The translations under genes and the position numbers were made by a program. Below are positions 1 to 11,746 of a DNA stretch of 64,000 nt, in pieces. The stretch is from NCBI RefSeq assembly GCF_943737005.1, contig NZ_CALSFU010000009.1:124001-188000 (forward strand), written 5' to 3'. The first letter of the stretch is position 1, and each line of letters opens with the position of its first letter. Origin of the DNA: Achromobacter sp. Marseille-Q4962. Its GTDB lineage: Bacteria > Pseudomonadota > Gammaproteobacteria > Burkholderiales > Burkholderiaceae_B. Under the pieces are notes generated by a model, which was not told where the DNA came from, searched no databases, and worked only from the letters and a program-made list of their open reading frames with translations.

Positions 1-36
1 TGCGCCGTGGCCGCGCCGGTGCTGGCCGCGCTCTAG
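1..36 (+). CDS. 3' end of an unidentified gene (partial)
   Basis: The first 36 bases read as an open frame ending in a TAG stop, with the short hydrophobic tail CAVAAPVLAAL. The 5' part lies outside the window, so the product cannot be named. A small hydrophobic C-terminus could belong to a membrane protein, but this is only a guess. The frame could also be fortuitous in such GC-rich DNA. The 75 bases between this stop and trpS show no convincing promoter. Confidence 0.3.
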   Translation, partial: CAVAAPVLAAL

Positions 37-111
37 CCGCAGGCTCCGGGCCGGCGTTGCGGGCGGGGCGCGTTAAACTCGGCTTTTCCCAGCGCTACTG
101 TCTGACGGTTT

Positions 112-1452
112 ATGAACACCCGCGTCCTCACTGGCATCACCACCACCGGAACCCCCCATCTCGGCAATTACGCCGGCGCCATCCGCCCCGCCGTCCGCGC
201 CAGCACCCAGCCCGGCGCGGACGCGTTCTTCTTCATGGCCGATTACCACGCGCTCATCAAGTGCGACGACCCGGCCCGCGTGGCGCGCTCGCGCCTCGAA
301 ATCGCCGCGACCTGGCTGGCCGCCGGCCTCGACCCCGACCGCGTCACCTTCTATCGGCAATCCGACATTCCCGAGATTCCCGAACTGTGCTGGATGCTCA
401 GCTGCGTGACGGCCAAGGGCCTGATGAACCGCGCCCACGCCTACAAGGCCTCGGTGGACCAGAACGTGGCCAAGGGCGTGGACCCGGACGACGGCGTCAC
501 CATGGGGCTGTTCTCCTATCCGGTGCTGATGGCGGCCGACATCCTCTTGTTCAATGCGAACAAGGTGCCGGTGGGGCGCGACCAGATCCAGCACCTGGAA
601 ATGGCGCGCGACATCGCCCAGCGCTTCAACCATCTGTACGGGCGCGACTTCTTCACCCTGCCCGACGTCTCCATCGAGGACGACGTGGCGACGCTGCCGG
701 GGCTGGACGGGCGCAAGATGTCCAAGAGCTACAACAACACCATTCCCCTCTTCGAGGGCGGCTCCAAGGCGATGCGCGCCGCCATCATGCGCATCGTGAC
801 CGACTCGCGCGAGCCCGGCGAGCCCAAGGATGCCGAGAACTCCCATCTGTACACCATCTATCGCGCCTTCGCCAGCGCCGAGCAGGCGGCGGCATTCCGC
901 CGGCAGCTCGAAGAGGGCATGGGCTGGGGCGACGCGAAAAACGCGCTGTACGAGCATCTCGAAGCCCTGGTCGCGCCCATGCGCGATCGCTACGTCGAAC
1001 TGATGGCCGATCCGGCGCGCATCGAAGACATTCTCCAGGCGGGCGCGGCCAAGGCGCGCAAGCTGGCCACGCCCCTGATGCGGGAACTGCGCGAGGCCGT
1101 GGGCCTGCGCAACATCTCGGCGGCGCCCGCCGCCGCCCCGCGCGCGGGCAAGAAAGAAAAGGCCAAGGGCGCGCGCTTCGTCAGCTTCCGCGAAACCGAC
1201 GGCAGCTTCCGCTTCCGCCTGCTGGCGGCCGACGGCGAAGAGCTGCTGCTTTCCGGGCGACATGCCGATCCCAAGGCCGCGGGCGCGGCATTGCGCCGCC
1301 TGCAGACCGAGGCGGCCGACCTGCGCGCGGGCGAAGACGGCACGGTTGCGGCCTACCTCGACGGTTCGGCCGCCGCGTCGATGGCCGTGGCGGACGCCGA
1401 GGCGCATCTGGAGAAAATCCGCGCCGCCCTGGCATCCCTGGCCGAGGAATAA
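112..1452 (+). CDS. trpS: tryptophanyl-tRNA synthetase with C-terminal extension
   Basis: This class I aminoacyl-tRNA synthetase charges tRNA-Trp with tryptophan in the cytoplasm. The HIGH-type signature PHLGN is at residues 15-19 and the KMSKS loop is at residues 202-206, both well spaced. The Rossmann catalytic core and anticodon-binding helices fill about the first 340 residues, the usual length of a bacterial TrpS. The protein then continues for about 100 residues: an Ala/Lys-rich linker (about 345-360) leads into a segment with a [16 protein letters not shown]-type pattern, which resembles the small YegP/DUF1508 fold. The ATG at 112 precedes the first conserved strand directly, so the start is secure. 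The gene stands alone and converges on tex. The enzyme call is very secure; the nature of the extension is inference. Confidence 0.96.
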   Translation: MNTRVLTGITTTGTPHLGNYAGAIRPAVRASTQPGADAFFFMADYHALIKCDDPARVARSRLEIAATWLAAGLDPDRVTFYRQSDIPEIPELCWMLSCVTAKGLMNRAHAYKASVDQNVAKGVDPDDGVTMGLFSYPVLMAADILLFNANKVPVGRDQIQHLEMARDIAQRFNHLYGRDFFTLPDVSIEDDVATLPGLDGRKMSKSYNNTIPLFEGGSKAMRAAIMRIVTDSREPGEPKDAENSHLYTIYRAFASAEQAAAFRRQLEEGMGWGDAKNALYEHLEALVAPMRDRYVELMADPARIEDILQAGAAKARKLATPLMRELREAVGLRNISAAPAAAPRAGKKEKAKGARFVSFRETDGSFRFRLLAADGEELLLSGRHADPKAAGAALRRLQTEAADLRAGEDGTVAAYLDGSAAASMAVADAEAHLEKIRAALASLAEE

Positions 1453-1540
1453 GGCGGGGCGGGCCCGGCGAGGCGAACCGCGCCCGCCGGGCCGGGCGCC
1501 GTCGAGGCCGGCGACGGTTCCCGTCCTGCCGGCGCGCATG

Positions 1541-1567
1541 AAAAAGCCCGCTGCGGGGCAGCGGGCT
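1541..1567 (-). terminator. Rho-independent terminator of tex
   Basis: Read on the minus strand, a 10-bp perfect GC stem (AGCCCGCTGC paired across a 3-base loop) is followed by a run of five T. It lies 23 bases beyond the tex stop and between the convergent trpS and tex genes. The T-run is only on the tex side. Confidence 0.85.
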
Positions 1568-1589
1568 GCGGGACGGCGATGCGGGACGA

Positions 1590-3974
<2,385 letters not shown>

Positions 3975-4195
3975 CTCGGTACGACGGCAAAAAGGGAAAA
4001 CAAGGGGCGGATTGTGCCATAAGCGGGTGTTACAAAAAGTGCGCACCGGGACGGATATGTCCCTGAAGCGCCGCGCACGCGGCCGGCGCGGCGGCGCGGC
4101 AGGGGGTATCATTGGGGCCTTCGCCTCCGAGCCTGTGCCCGAACCGCGGTCCAGCCCGGTTCTCCCGCCTGCCCGAAACACGCCTGCACTCCCCC

Positions 4196-6280
4196 ATGCT
4201 GGACCTGGAAATTTCCGAATTCTTCGCCGAAGATGGCCCGCTCGCGTCGGCCTTGCCCGGCTATGCGCCGCGCCCCTCGCAAGTGGCGCTGGCGCAGGCC
4301 ATCGGGCAAGCCATCCGCGACCGCGCCACGCTCGTGGCCGAAGCCGGCACCGGCATCGGAAAAACCTGGGCCTATCTTGTACCCGCCTTCATCCAGGGCG
4401 GCAAGGTGCTCATCTCCACAGGCACCCGCACCCTGCAGGACCAGCTTTTCATGCGCGACCTGCCACGCGTGCGCGCGGCGCTGGCCGCGCCCGTCACCGC
4501 GGCCCTGCTCAAGGGCCGCGGCAACTACGTGTGCCATTACCATCTCGACCGCCTGCAGGGCGACGAGCGGGCGCTGAAATCGCGCACCGAGATCAGCCAG
4601 TTGCGCCAGATCCAGGTGTTCGCCGGTATTTCCAAGACCGGCGACCGCAGCGACCTGGCCCAGGTGCCTGAAGACGCCGACATCTGGCAGCGCGTGACAT
4701 CCACCCGCGAGAACTGCCTGGGGCAGGAGTGCCCGCGCATCCGCGACTGCTTCGTGCTCAAGGCCCGGCGCCAGGCCCAGGAGGCCGACGTGGTGGTGGT
4801 GAACCACGCGCTGTTCATGGCCGACCTGGTGCTGCGCGAGGAGGGCGTGACCGATCTGCTGCCCGAAGCCGACACGGTCATCTTCGACGAGGCGCACCAG
4901 CTGCCCGATACGGCCACGCGCTTTCTGGGCAGCAGCGTGTCCACGCACCAGTTGCTGGATTTCTGCCGCACCCTGGAGGCCGCCGGCCTGGCCTATGCAC
5001 GCGAGGCCGCGAAATGGAGCGACGTGGCCCGCCATCTCGAAACCGCCGCGCGCGAGCTGCGGCTGGCCTGTGCGCCGCTGGACAGGCTGCCCGGCCGCAA
5101 GGCCACTTTCGAGGCCATGCCCGACCCGGATACCTTCGACGCGGCCCTGGCGGACCTGCGCGCCGCCGTGGACGCCGCCGCGCAGGCGCTGGGCGCCGTG
5201 GCCGAGAAGCATCCGGACCTGATGGCAGCGGCGCGCAGCGGCGCGGAGATCTCGCTGCGCCTGAAGCGCTGGGCCACGCCGGCCCGCGCGGGCGCGGCGG
5301 CCGAGGACGAGGGCTGGGGGCGCGACGACCAGTCGCCTGGCGGGGCTGCCGTGGAACCGCTCGCGGGCTCGCTCGCGCCCGCGCTGATGCAGGCCGCGGC
5401 CGACGCGACGCCCTGGACCGGCCCGGCGGTGCGCTGGGTGGAGCACGGGCAGCACCATGTGCGGCTGCACTCGGCGCCGCTCTCGGTGGCGCAGGCTTTT
5501 TCCAAGTACCGCAAGCCCGGCCAGGCCTGGATCATGACTTCGGCCACGCTGTCGGTGAACGGCGAGTTCCATCACTTCACCAGCCAGCTCGGGCTGGAGC
5601 AGGCGCGCACCGGCAAATGGGAATCGCCCTTCGACTACCCCGAGCAGGGGCTGTTGTTCGTGCCGCGCGGGCTGCCCGAGCCGCAGTCGCCGGCTTTCCT
5701 GGAGCGCTTCGTCGAAACGCTGCTGCCCTTGCTGCAGGCCAGCCCCGGCGGCGCGCTCGTGCTGTGCACCACGCTGCGCGCGGTGGACAAGGTGGCGGCC
5801 CTGCTGGCCGACGCCTTTGAAGACGAGGGGCACGACTGGCCGCTGCTCAAGCAGGGCGACGGCACGCGGCGCGACCTGCTCGAGCGCTTCTGCAAGCTGA
5901 AGCATCCGGTGCTGGTCGGCAGCGCGAGCTTCTGGGAAGGAATAGACCTGCCCGGCGACGTGCTTACGCTGGTGGCCATCGACAAGCTGCCGTTCGCGCC
6001 GCCGGACGACCCGGTCATCGAGGCGCGGCTGCGGGCCTGCCGCGCCCAGGGCGGCAACCCCTTTGCCGAATACCAGTTGCCCGAAGCCGCCATTTCGCTC
6101 AAGCAGGGCGCGGGGCGGCTGATCCGCACCGAATCCGACTGGGGAGTGCTCATGGTGGGCGATACCCGGCTGGTCGAAAAGCCCTACGGCAAACGGCTGT
6201 GGCGGGGCCTGCCGCCTTTCGCGCGCACGCGCGAACTGGAAGAGGCGCTGGCCTTCTACCGGCGCAAGGGCGGCGACTGA
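4196..6280 (+). CDS. yoaA: DinG/YoaA-type ATP-dependent DNA helicase
   Basis: This is a 694-residue superfamily 2 helicase of the XPD/DinG group, which unwinds damaged or structured DNA 5' to 3'. Walker A is visible in [13 protein letters not shown] and the DEAH box follows as [10 protein letters not shown]. Four cysteines between these motifs (VCHYH, NCLGQEC and DCF contexts) match the iron-sulfur cluster that DinG and YoaA helicases need. The C-terminal motif VI region reads [16 protein letters not shown]. Size and layout fit the YoaA subgroup, which lacks the N-terminal exonuclease of long Gram-positive DinG. The ATG at 4196 gives [10 protein letters not shown]; a longer frame has no typical start signal. 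A dinG naming would be equally acceptable. Confidence 0.9.
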   Translation: MLDLEISEFFAEDGPLASALPGYAPRPSQVALAQAIGQAIRDRATLVAEAGTGIGKTWAYLVPAFIQGGKVLISTGTRTLQDQLFMRDLPRVRAALAAPVTAALLKGRGNYVCHYHLDRLQGDERALKSRTEISQLRQIQVFAGISKTGDRSDLAQVPEDADIWQRVTSTRENCLGQECPRIRDCFVLKARRQAQEADVVVVNHALFMADLVLREEGVTDLLPEADTVIFDEAHQLPDTATRFLGSSVSTHQLLDFCRTLEAAGLAYAREAAKWSDVARHLETAARELRLACAPLDRLPGRKATFEAMPDPDTFDAALADLRAAVDAAAQALGAVAEKHPDLMAAARSGAEISLRLKRWATPARAGAAAEDEGWGRDDQSPGGAAVEPLAGSLAPALMQAAADATPWTGPAVRWVEHGQHHVRLHSAPLSVAQAFSKYRKPGQAWIMTSATLSVNGEFHHFTSQLGLEQARTGKWESPFDYPEQGLLFVPRGLPEPQSPAFLERFVETLLPLLQASPGGALVLCTTLRAVDKVAALLADAFEDEGHDWPLLKQGDGTRRDLLERFCKLKHPVLVGSASFWEGIDLPGDVLTLVAIDKLPFAPPDDPVIEARLRACRAQGGNPFAEYQLPEAAISLKQGAGRLIRTESDWGVLMVGDTRLVEKPYGKRLWRGLPPFARTRELEEALAFYRRKGGD

Positions 6281-6294
6281 CCCGGGTCCAAAAG

Positions 6295-6322
6295 CGACAA
6301 GCCCCGGAGACGGGGCTTGTCG
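6295..6322. terminator. Hairpin between convergent helicase and bamD genes
   Basis: A 12-bp perfect stem (CGACAAGCCCCG and its complement) with a 4-base GAGA loop sits between the convergent stops. Read on the minus strand it is followed by CTTTT, so it fits best as the bamD terminator. It may also slow transcription from the helicase side, where only TTC follows. Confidence 0.7.
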
Positions 6323-6373
6323 TTCGGGGCTTGCCGCTTCAAGGCAGCCTGGGACGGCCGGGGGCCGGGCGGC

Positions 6374-7216
6374 TCAGTTGAACGGATTCCACCAGCTCTT
6401 GTCGGCGTCCAGTCCTTTTTCGCGGAAGGCGCTGTTGGGGAAGTTCGTGTCGTACACGCGCTTCGCGTCGTCGCGCAGCTTCGTCATGCCCAGCTTGTCG
6501 TAGGAGTTGACGAGCAGGTACAGCGCCTCTTCGGCGGCCGGCGCGCCTTCGAAATCGGTAATGACGGTCTGGGCACGATTGGCCGCGGCCACGTAAGCGC
6601 CGCGCTCGTAGTAGTAGCGCGCCACGTGGACTTCGTTCATCGCGATGGCGTTCACCAGCCACGCCACGCGCTTTTCCGCGTCGGCCGAGTACTTGCTGTC
6701 GGGGTAGCGCTTGATGAGCTCGTTGAACGCGTCATACGAGGCGCGCAGGCCCTTGGGGTCTCGCTCGGACGGATCCTGGCCCGTGATGTTGCTCATGAAC
6801 GCGCTGGCCGGCGTGAAGTTGATGAGGCCCTTCAGGTAGAGGGCGTAGTCGGTGCCGGGGTGGTTCGGGTAGAGCTGCTGGAAGCGGTCGATGGCGGCCA
6901 GGGCCTGCTCGTTTTCGCCGTCTTTCCAGTTGACGTAGGCGAGATCGAGCAGCGCCTGCTGGGCGTAGACGCCGAAGGGATACCGGCTTTCGATGGAGGT
7001 CAGGCGTTCGCGCGCTTCTTTCCAGCCGCCCGAGGCCATTTCGGCCTTGGCGTCCGCGTAGAGCTGCTCGGCGCTCCAGTTGGCGGTCTTGTCGTATTTG
7101 CCGTCGGTGGAGCTGCACCCGGCGATGGACAGCGCGATGAGAAGCGCGACAACCACGCGCAAGACCGGCCCGCTGCGGGAGGCGGGATTCGAGGAAGCTG
7201 CGAAGTGGTGAATCAC
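6374..7216 (-). CDS. bamD: outer membrane assembly lipoprotein BamD
   Basis: BamD is an essential lipoprotein of the BAM complex, which folds beta-barrel proteins into the outer membrane. The 280-residue product has a hydrophobic signal segment (about 18-33) that ends in the lipobox LSIAGC, placing the lipidated cysteine at residue 34. The mature part is built of tetratricopeptide-like helices, with family features such as a KARERL-like first repeat, PFGVYAQQALLDLAYV and the LYPNHPGTDYALYLKG stretch. The cytoplasmic part of the signal peptide (about 17 residues) is longer than usual, but there is no internal Met before the hydrophobic core, so the start at 7216 stands. It is transcribed divergently from rluD. 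This bamD/rluD/pgeF neighbourhood is common in proteobacteria. Confidence 0.95.
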   Translation of the reverse strand: MIHHFAASSNPASRSGPVLRVVVALLIALSIAGCSSTDGKYDKTANWSAEQLYADAKAEMASGGWKEARERLTSIESRYPFGVYAQQALLDLAYVNWKDGENEQALAAIDRFQQLYPNHPGTDYALYLKGLINFTPASAFMSNITGQDPSERDPKGLRASYDAFNELIKRYPDSKYSADAEKRVAWLVNAIAMNEVHVARYYYERGAYVAAANRAQTVITDFEGAPAAEEALYLLVNSYDKLGMTKLRDDAKRVYDTNFPNSAFREKGLDADKSWWNPFN

Positions 7217-7251
7217 GAGAATCGTATCCTTGGTGTTAGCATGGCAGGCTG

Positions 7252-7280
7252 ATTATATGATTTGTCTCCATGTCTGATAC
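7252..7280 (-). promoter_or_regulatory. candidate sigma-70 promoter for bamD
   Basis: On the minus strand a perfect TATAAT hexamer (7252-7257) lies 36 bases before the bamD start. Seventeen bases upstream of it is GTATCA, a weak -35 (3 of 6 matches to TTGACA). The -35 lies just inside the divergent rluD coding region. Confidence 0.45.
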
Positions 7281-8310
7281 AGCCGTCGGTTCCGACCCCC
7301 CCTGCGAAGGCGAGGCGCGCCGCCGCGCAGGCGAAAACACCGGCCCTGACCGCGCCGGCGAGGCCATCCTGGCCGACGATGACGCCGCCGAGCCGCTTCT
7401 GCTCACCGTGCCCCGCGACGCGCGCGCCGACCGCCTCGACAAAGTGCTGGCCGGCCTGCTTCCCGAGCATTCCCGCAGCCGGCTGCGGGCCTGGATCGAA
7501 GCCGCGGGCGTGCTGGTCAACGGCAAGCCCGCCAAGGTGCGCCAGACGGTGGGGCCCGGCGACGAGCTCGCGGTCTGGGTGCAGCCGGCCCCCGAGGCGA
7601 AGGCCTTCGCGCCCGAACCCGTGGATTTCGGCGTGGTGGACGAAAGCCCCGACTGGATCGTGGTGAACAAGCCGGCCGGCCTGGTCACGCATCCGGGCGC
7701 GGGCAACTGGAGCGGCACCCTGCTCAACGGGCTGCTCCACCGTTATCCCGAGCTGGTCCAGGTGGCGCGCGCGGGCATCGTGCACCGGCTCGACAAGGAC
7801 ACCTCCGGCCTCATGGTCGTGGCGCGCAACGAAATCGCCCAGACCCACCTGGTGCGCCAGCTGCAGGCGCGCAGCATGGGCCGCGAGTACGTCGCGCTGG
7901 TCCATGGCTGGATCGAGCGGCCCGGCAGGGTCGACCGCCCCATCGGCCGCGACCCCCGGGTGCCGGTGCGCATGAGCGTGGAGCGGCCCGTGGCGCCCAA
8001 GCCCGCCGTCACCCACTATGCGCCGTCGCGCCTCGGCGCCGCCGGTCCCGGCGTGCGCGTTTCCGAAGTCGTGTGCCGCCTGGAAACGGGACGCACGCAC
8101 CAGATCCGCGTGCATCTGGCCAGCCTGGGGCATCCGCTGCTGGCCGACGCTCTCTATGGCGGCAAGAACGCGGCGGGCGCCTTGCGGCAGATGCTGCACG
8201 CCCGCGCCCTGCATTTCGACGATCCGGCCGGGCGCGGCGCAGTCAGCTTCCACGCCGACCCCCCGCCGGACATGCTTCAGGTACAGGAGGCCATCGAATG
8301 GAACGCATGA
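7270..8310 (+). CDS. rluD: 23S rRNA pseudouridine synthase RluD
   Basis: RluD converts uridines 1911, 1915 and 1917 in helix 69 of 23S rRNA (E. coli numbering) to pseudouridine. The 346-residue protein has an acidic N-terminal leader, then an S4 RNA-binding domain (about 55-115, RLDKVLAGLLPEHSRSRLRAW). The RluA-type catalytic domain follows with the signature HRLDKDTSGLMV, whose catalytic Asp is residue 175. The C-terminal motif GRTHQIRVHLA is also present. The leader of about 50 residues before the S4 domain is longer than in E. coli RluD. The gene overlaps pgeF by 13 bases, as the pair often does, which suggests translational coupling. Confidence 0.93.
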   Translation: MSDTAVGSDPPCEGEARRRAGENTGPDRAGEAILADDDAAEPLLLTVPRDARADRLDKVLAGLLPEHSRSRLRAWIEAAGVLVNGKPAKVRQTVGPGDELAVWVQPAPEAKAFAPEPVDFGVVDESPDWIVVNKPAGLVTHPGAGNWSGTLLNGLLHRYPELVQVARAGIVHRLDKDTSGLMVVARNEIAQTHLVRQLQARSMGREYVALVHGWIERPGRVDRPIGRDPRVPVRMSVERPVAPKPAVTHYAPSRLGAAGPGVRVSEVVCRLETGRTHQIRVHLASLGHPLLADALYGGKNAAGALRQMLHARALHFDDPAGRGAVSFHADPPPDMLQVQEAIEWNA

Positions 8311-9065
8311 TCGCGGGGCTGCCCGTGGTGACGGGGCCCGACTGGAAAGGCGTCAGCTATTTCTGCACCACCCGGGCAGGCGGCGTGGGCGCGGCGCCTC
8401 ACGACACCCTCAACCTGGGCTTGCGGGCCGGAGACGATCCGGCGGTCGTGGCTGAGAACCGCCGCCGCTTGCGGGCGGCCGTGCCGTCCGAGCCGCTGTG
8501 GCTGCGGCAGGTCCATGGCGCGGGCGTGGTGGACGCGGACGCCCCGCAAGCGGAGACGGAGCCGGCGGCCGACGCCAGCGTCACCTCGCGCCCCGGCCGG
8601 GTGTTGGCCATCTTGGTGGCCGATTGCCTGCCCGTGCTCATCGCCGACGCCGAAGGGCGGGCAGTAGGCGCGGCGCACGCGGGCTGGCGCGGCCTGGCGG
8701 GCGGCGTGCTGGAGAACACGTTCGCGGCGCTGCGGGCCAAGGCGCCCGGCGCGAGCCAATGGCGCGCCTGGGTCGGCCCGGGCATCGGGCCGCAGGCCTT
8801 CGAGGTGGGAGACGACGTGCGCGACGCCTTTATTTCGGACGATTCCTCCGTCGCGGCGTATTTCCGGCCGCGCCCCGGCGTGCAGGGCAAGTGGCTGGCC
8901 GATCTCCCCGGATTGGCCGATTTCCGTTTGCGCCGGGCCGGGGTAAAAGAGGTGAGCCTGAGCGGGCTGTGCACCGCGAGCGATGCGAAGCGGTTCTTTT
9001 CGTATCGCCGTGACGGACAGACCGGACGCATGGCGATGCTGGCCTGGATGCCGCCGGCGGACTGA
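8298..9065 (+). CDS. pgeF: PgeF/YfiH-type purine nucleoside phosphorylase (laccase-domain protein)
   Basis: This is a 255-residue member of the YfiH/CNF1-like family, once called polyphenol oxidase or laccase. Family members have been shown to act on purine nucleosides and to edit peptidoglycan precursors (PgeF). The zinc-binding residues fall in the expected contexts: a His in QVHGAG, a Cys in VADCLPVLIAD and a His in AAHAGWRGLAGG. The C-terminal GPGIGPQAFEVG block is also conserved. The ATG at 8298 (MERMIAGLP) lies inside the end of rluD, in another frame, and is preceded by AGGAGG at 8286-8291. The two genes are clearly co-transcribed. The exact substrate cannot be read from sequence. Confidence 0.9.
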   Translation: MERMIAGLPVVTGPDWKGVSYFCTTRAGGVGAAPHDTLNLGLRAGDDPAVVAENRRRLRAAVPSEPLWLRQVHGAGVVDADAPQAETEPAADASVTSRPGRVLAILVADCLPVLIADAEGRAVGAAHAGWRGLAGGVLENTFAALRAKAPGASQWRAWVGPGIGPQAFEVGDDVRDAFISDDSSVAAYFRPRPGVQGKWLADLPGLADFRLRRAGVKEVSLSGLCTASDAKRFFSYRRDGQTGRMAMLAWMPPAD

Positions 9066-9185
9066 CGCGCCGCGAGGCGCGCGGGCTAAGGGCTGGCGCG
9101 GCATTGCAGGCTGGTATACCCGCATTGACAGCCCTGGACCCCACATGCAACATCAATCGCGCAGTCTCGATAATAAGGTGTCGAA

Positions 9186-10814
9186 GTGAATGCCAATCTC
9201 TCCGCAGCAGGGCCCGATCCGGTGAGCGTGGCGCCGGAAATCTTGGCTGAAATCCAGGCCGAGTTCTCGCGCGAATGGCAGCGTCTTTGCGATGATGCCC
9301 GACGCGGAGCGCTTGCGCCGCCGTCCGACCGCCGCTTCGCGGGCAACGCGTGGGCCGCCAACGGCGCGCACCTGCTGCTGGCGCATACCTACCTGCTGTC
9401 CGCCCGCGCCCTGTCGCGCATGGTGGAAGCGGCCCAGGTCAGCGAGCCGCTGCGCGACCGGCTGCGCTTCTCGGTCATGCAATGGGTCGACGCCCTGTCT
9501 CCCGCGAATTTCCTCGCCCTCAACCCCGATGCCCAGCAGTCCGTCGTGGAAAGCGCCGGCCGCGCCCTCACCGAGGGGCTGGCCAACCTGCTGGGCGACG
9601 TGCAGAAGGGCCGCATTACCCAGACCGACGAATCGCAGTTCGAGATCGGCCGCAACGTGGCCGTGACGCCCGGCGAGGTGGTGTACGAAAACCGGCTGTT
9701 CCAGCTCATCCAGTACGCGCCGTCGACCGCCCAGGTCCACGAGCTGCCGCTGGTGATCGTGCCGCCCAACATCAACAAGTTCTACATCCTCGACCTGCAG
9801 CCCGAGAACTCCTTCGTGCGCCATGCGGTGGAGCAGGGCTTCACCGTGTTCATGATCTCGTGGCGCAATCCGATGCCGGGCGACACCGACGGCGTGGACA
9901 GGGCCTCCTGGTCCGACTATCTGGAAGAAGCCGTGCTGCGCGCGCTGGCGGTGGCAAGCGAGATCACGCGGCAGCCGCAGGTCAACGCGCTGGGCTTCTG
10001 CGTGGGCGGCACCATGCTGGCGTCGGCGCTGGCGCTGGCCGAGGCGCGCGGCGAACACCCCGTGGCCTCGCTCACGCTGCTGACGTCGATGCTGGACTTC
10101 CACGACACGGGCATCCTCAAGGTGTTCGTCGACGAAGCGCACGCGCTGCTGCGCGATCACCAGCTCGGTCGCGGCGGCCTGATGCCCGGACGCGACCTGG
10201 CCACCACCTTCTCGTTCCTGCGGCCCAACGAGCTGGTCTGGAACTACGTGGTGGGCAACTACCTCAAGGGCCAGAAGCCGCCGCCCTTCGATCTGCTGTT
10301 CTGGAACGGCGACAGCACCAACCTGCCCGGGCCCTTCTTTTCCTGGTACTTCCGCAATACCTATCTTGAGAACAATCTCAAGGTGCCGGGCCGCGCCCAG
10401 GCCGGAGGCGTGCCGCTGGACCTCACCCGCCTGAAGATGCCCGCGTATCTGTTCGGCTCGCGCGAAGACCACATCGTGCCCTGGATCACGGCCTATGCTT
10501 CCACGCAACTGCTGCGCGGGCCCCAGCGCTTCGTGCTGGGCGCTTCCGGGCACATCGCGGGCGTGATCAATCCGCCCGCCAAAAAGCGCCGCAGCTACTG
10601 GGCGGCAGATGAACTGGAATCGCCCCTGCCGGGCGATCCGAATGCCTGGCTGGCCCGGGCTTCCGAGCATGCCGGAAGCTGGTGGCCCGACTGGGCGCAA
10701 TGGCTGGCCGGCCATTCCGGCAAGAAAGTAAAGGCAAGGTCGAAGTTGGGCAGCGCCCGGTACAGGCCCATCGAGCCTGCCCCCGGGCGATATGTGAAGG
10801 TTCGCGCGGCCTGA
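9186..10814 (+). CDS. phaC: class I poly(3-hydroxyalkanoate) synthase PhaC
   Basis: PhaC polymerises 3-hydroxyacyl-CoA, mainly 3-hydroxybutyryl-CoA, into polyester granules. The 542-residue protein has the N-terminal PhaC domain and an alpha/beta-hydrolase core with the lipase-like box GFCVGG, where Cys272 is the nucleophile. The general-base Asp is seen in SREDHIVPW and the His in GASGHIAGVINPP. The length is slightly below the 560-590 residues usual for class I. The start codon is GTG at 9186 (MNANLSAAG), with AAGGTG just upstream; the nearby ATG is out of frame. The gene is followed by phaB after 73 bases and then by phaR. No thiolase gene phaA is in the window. Confidence 0.95.
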   Translation: MNANLSAAGPDPVSVAPEILAEIQAEFSREWQRLCDDARRGALAPPSDRRFAGNAWAANGAHLLLAHTYLLSARALSRMVEAAQVSEPLRDRLRFSVMQWVDALSPANFLALNPDAQQSVVESAGRALTEGLANLLGDVQKGRITQTDESQFEIGRNVAVTPGEVVYENRLFQLIQYAPSTAQVHELPLVIVPPNINKFYILDLQPENSFVRHAVEQGFTVFMISWRNPMPGDTDGVDRASWSDYLEEAVLRALAVASEITRQPQVNALGFCVGGTMLASALALAEARGEHPVASLTLLTSMLDFHDTGILKVFVDEAHALLRDHQLGRGGLMPGRDLATTFSFLRPNELVWNYVVGNYLKGQKPPPFDLLFWNGDSTNLPGPFFSWYFRNTYLENNLKVPGRAQAGGVPLDLTRLKMPAYLFGSREDHIVPWITAYASTQLLRGPQRFVLGASGHIAGVINPPAKKRRSYWAADELESPLPGDPNAWLARASEHAGSWWPDWAQWLAGHSGKKVKARSKLGSARYRPIEPAPGRYVKVRAA

Positions 10815-10887
10815 GGCCGCGGCCCTCGCGGGCATCGGACCAGAGCGGTTTCAATCAACGAGGCGTCCGTCGCACACAGGAGGAAGT

Positions 10888-11625
10888 ATGAGCGGGAAAC
10901 TGGCTTACGTTACAGGCGGGATGGGCGGTATCGGCACCTCTATTTGCCAGCGCCTGGCCAAGGACGGCTTTCGCGTCGTGGCAGGCTGCGGCCCCAGCCG
11001 CAACTACCAGCAATGGCTGGACGAGCAGGCCGCGCAGGGCTATACGTTCTACGCGTCGGTGGGCAACGTGTCGGACTGGGATTCCACGGTGGCGGCCTTC
11101 GAGAAGGTCACCGCGGAGCACGGTCCGGTGGACGTGCTGGTCAACAACGCGGGCATCACCCGCGATGGCCTGTTCCGGAAAATGAGCGCCGACGATTGGC
11201 GCGCCGTGATCGACACCAACCTCAACAGCCTCTTCAATGTCACCAAGCAGGTCATCGACAGCATGATCGAGCGGCAGTGGGGGCGCATCATCAACATCAG
11301 TTCGGTCAACGGCCAGAAGGGCCAGTTCGGCCAGACCAACTACTCGACGGCCAAGGCCGGCATCCACGGCTTCACCATGGCGCTGGCCCAGGAGGTGGCC
11401 AGCAAGGGCATCACGGTGAACACGGTGTCGCCGGGCTACATCGGCACGGACATGGTCCGGGCCATCCGGCCCGACGTGCTGGAAAAGATCGTGGCCACCA
11501 TCCCCGTGCGCCGCCTGGGCACGCCCGAAGAAATCGCGTCCATTACATCCTGGCTGGCTTCCGACGAATCCGGCTTCGCGACGGGCGCGGATTTTTCGCT
11601 CAACGGCGGCCTGCACATGGGCTGA
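10888..11625 (+). CDS. phaB: acetoacetyl-CoA reductase PhaB
   Basis: This NADPH-dependent enzyme reduces acetoacetyl-CoA to (R)-3-hydroxybutyryl-CoA, the monomer used by PhaC. It is a 245-residue short-chain dehydrogenase with the cofactor motif TGGMGGIGTSICQRL at the N-terminus, NNAG at the end of strand four, the catalytic Ser in NISSVNG and the YxxxK pair in YSTAKAG. The Gly-rich start and the QFGQTNYSTAKAG block are typical of PhaB rather than FabG. A very strong ribosome-binding site (AGGAGGAAGT) precedes the ATG. It lies between phaC and phaR, and probably shares the phaC transcript. Confidence 0.95.
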   Translation: MSGKLAYVTGGMGGIGTSICQRLAKDGFRVVAGCGPSRNYQQWLDEQAAQGYTFYASVGNVSDWDSTVAAFEKVTAEHGPVDVLVNNAGITRDGLFRKMSADDWRAVIDTNLNSLFNVTKQVIDSMIERQWGRIINISSVNGQKGQFGQTNYSTAKAGIHGFTMALAQEVASKGITVNTVSPGYIGTDMVRAIRPDVLEKIVATIPVRRLGTPEEIASITSWLASDESGFATGADFSLNGGLHMG

Positions 11626-11746
11626 ACGCGGCGCGCCGCCCCAGGGCGGCCTCCGCCAGGGTCCGCGCGGTTTCGGGGAGAGGGCCGCGCGGGATTACAC
11701 TTCACCTTATTCCAAGTCAGAGAGATCGCCCGATCCGGGGACAACC

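Noticed and set aside
73-1539. Long open frame antisense to trpS (488 codons)
   Set aside because: High GC at third codon positions opens mirror frames; the protein is Arg/Gly/Ala-rich and has no recognisable family, while trpS on the plus strand has all synthetase motifs.
9125-9153. TTGACA at 9125-9130 as -35 of phaC
   Set aside because: The hexamer is perfect, but 16-18 bases downstream there is only CAACAT or similar, so no convincing -10 goes with it.
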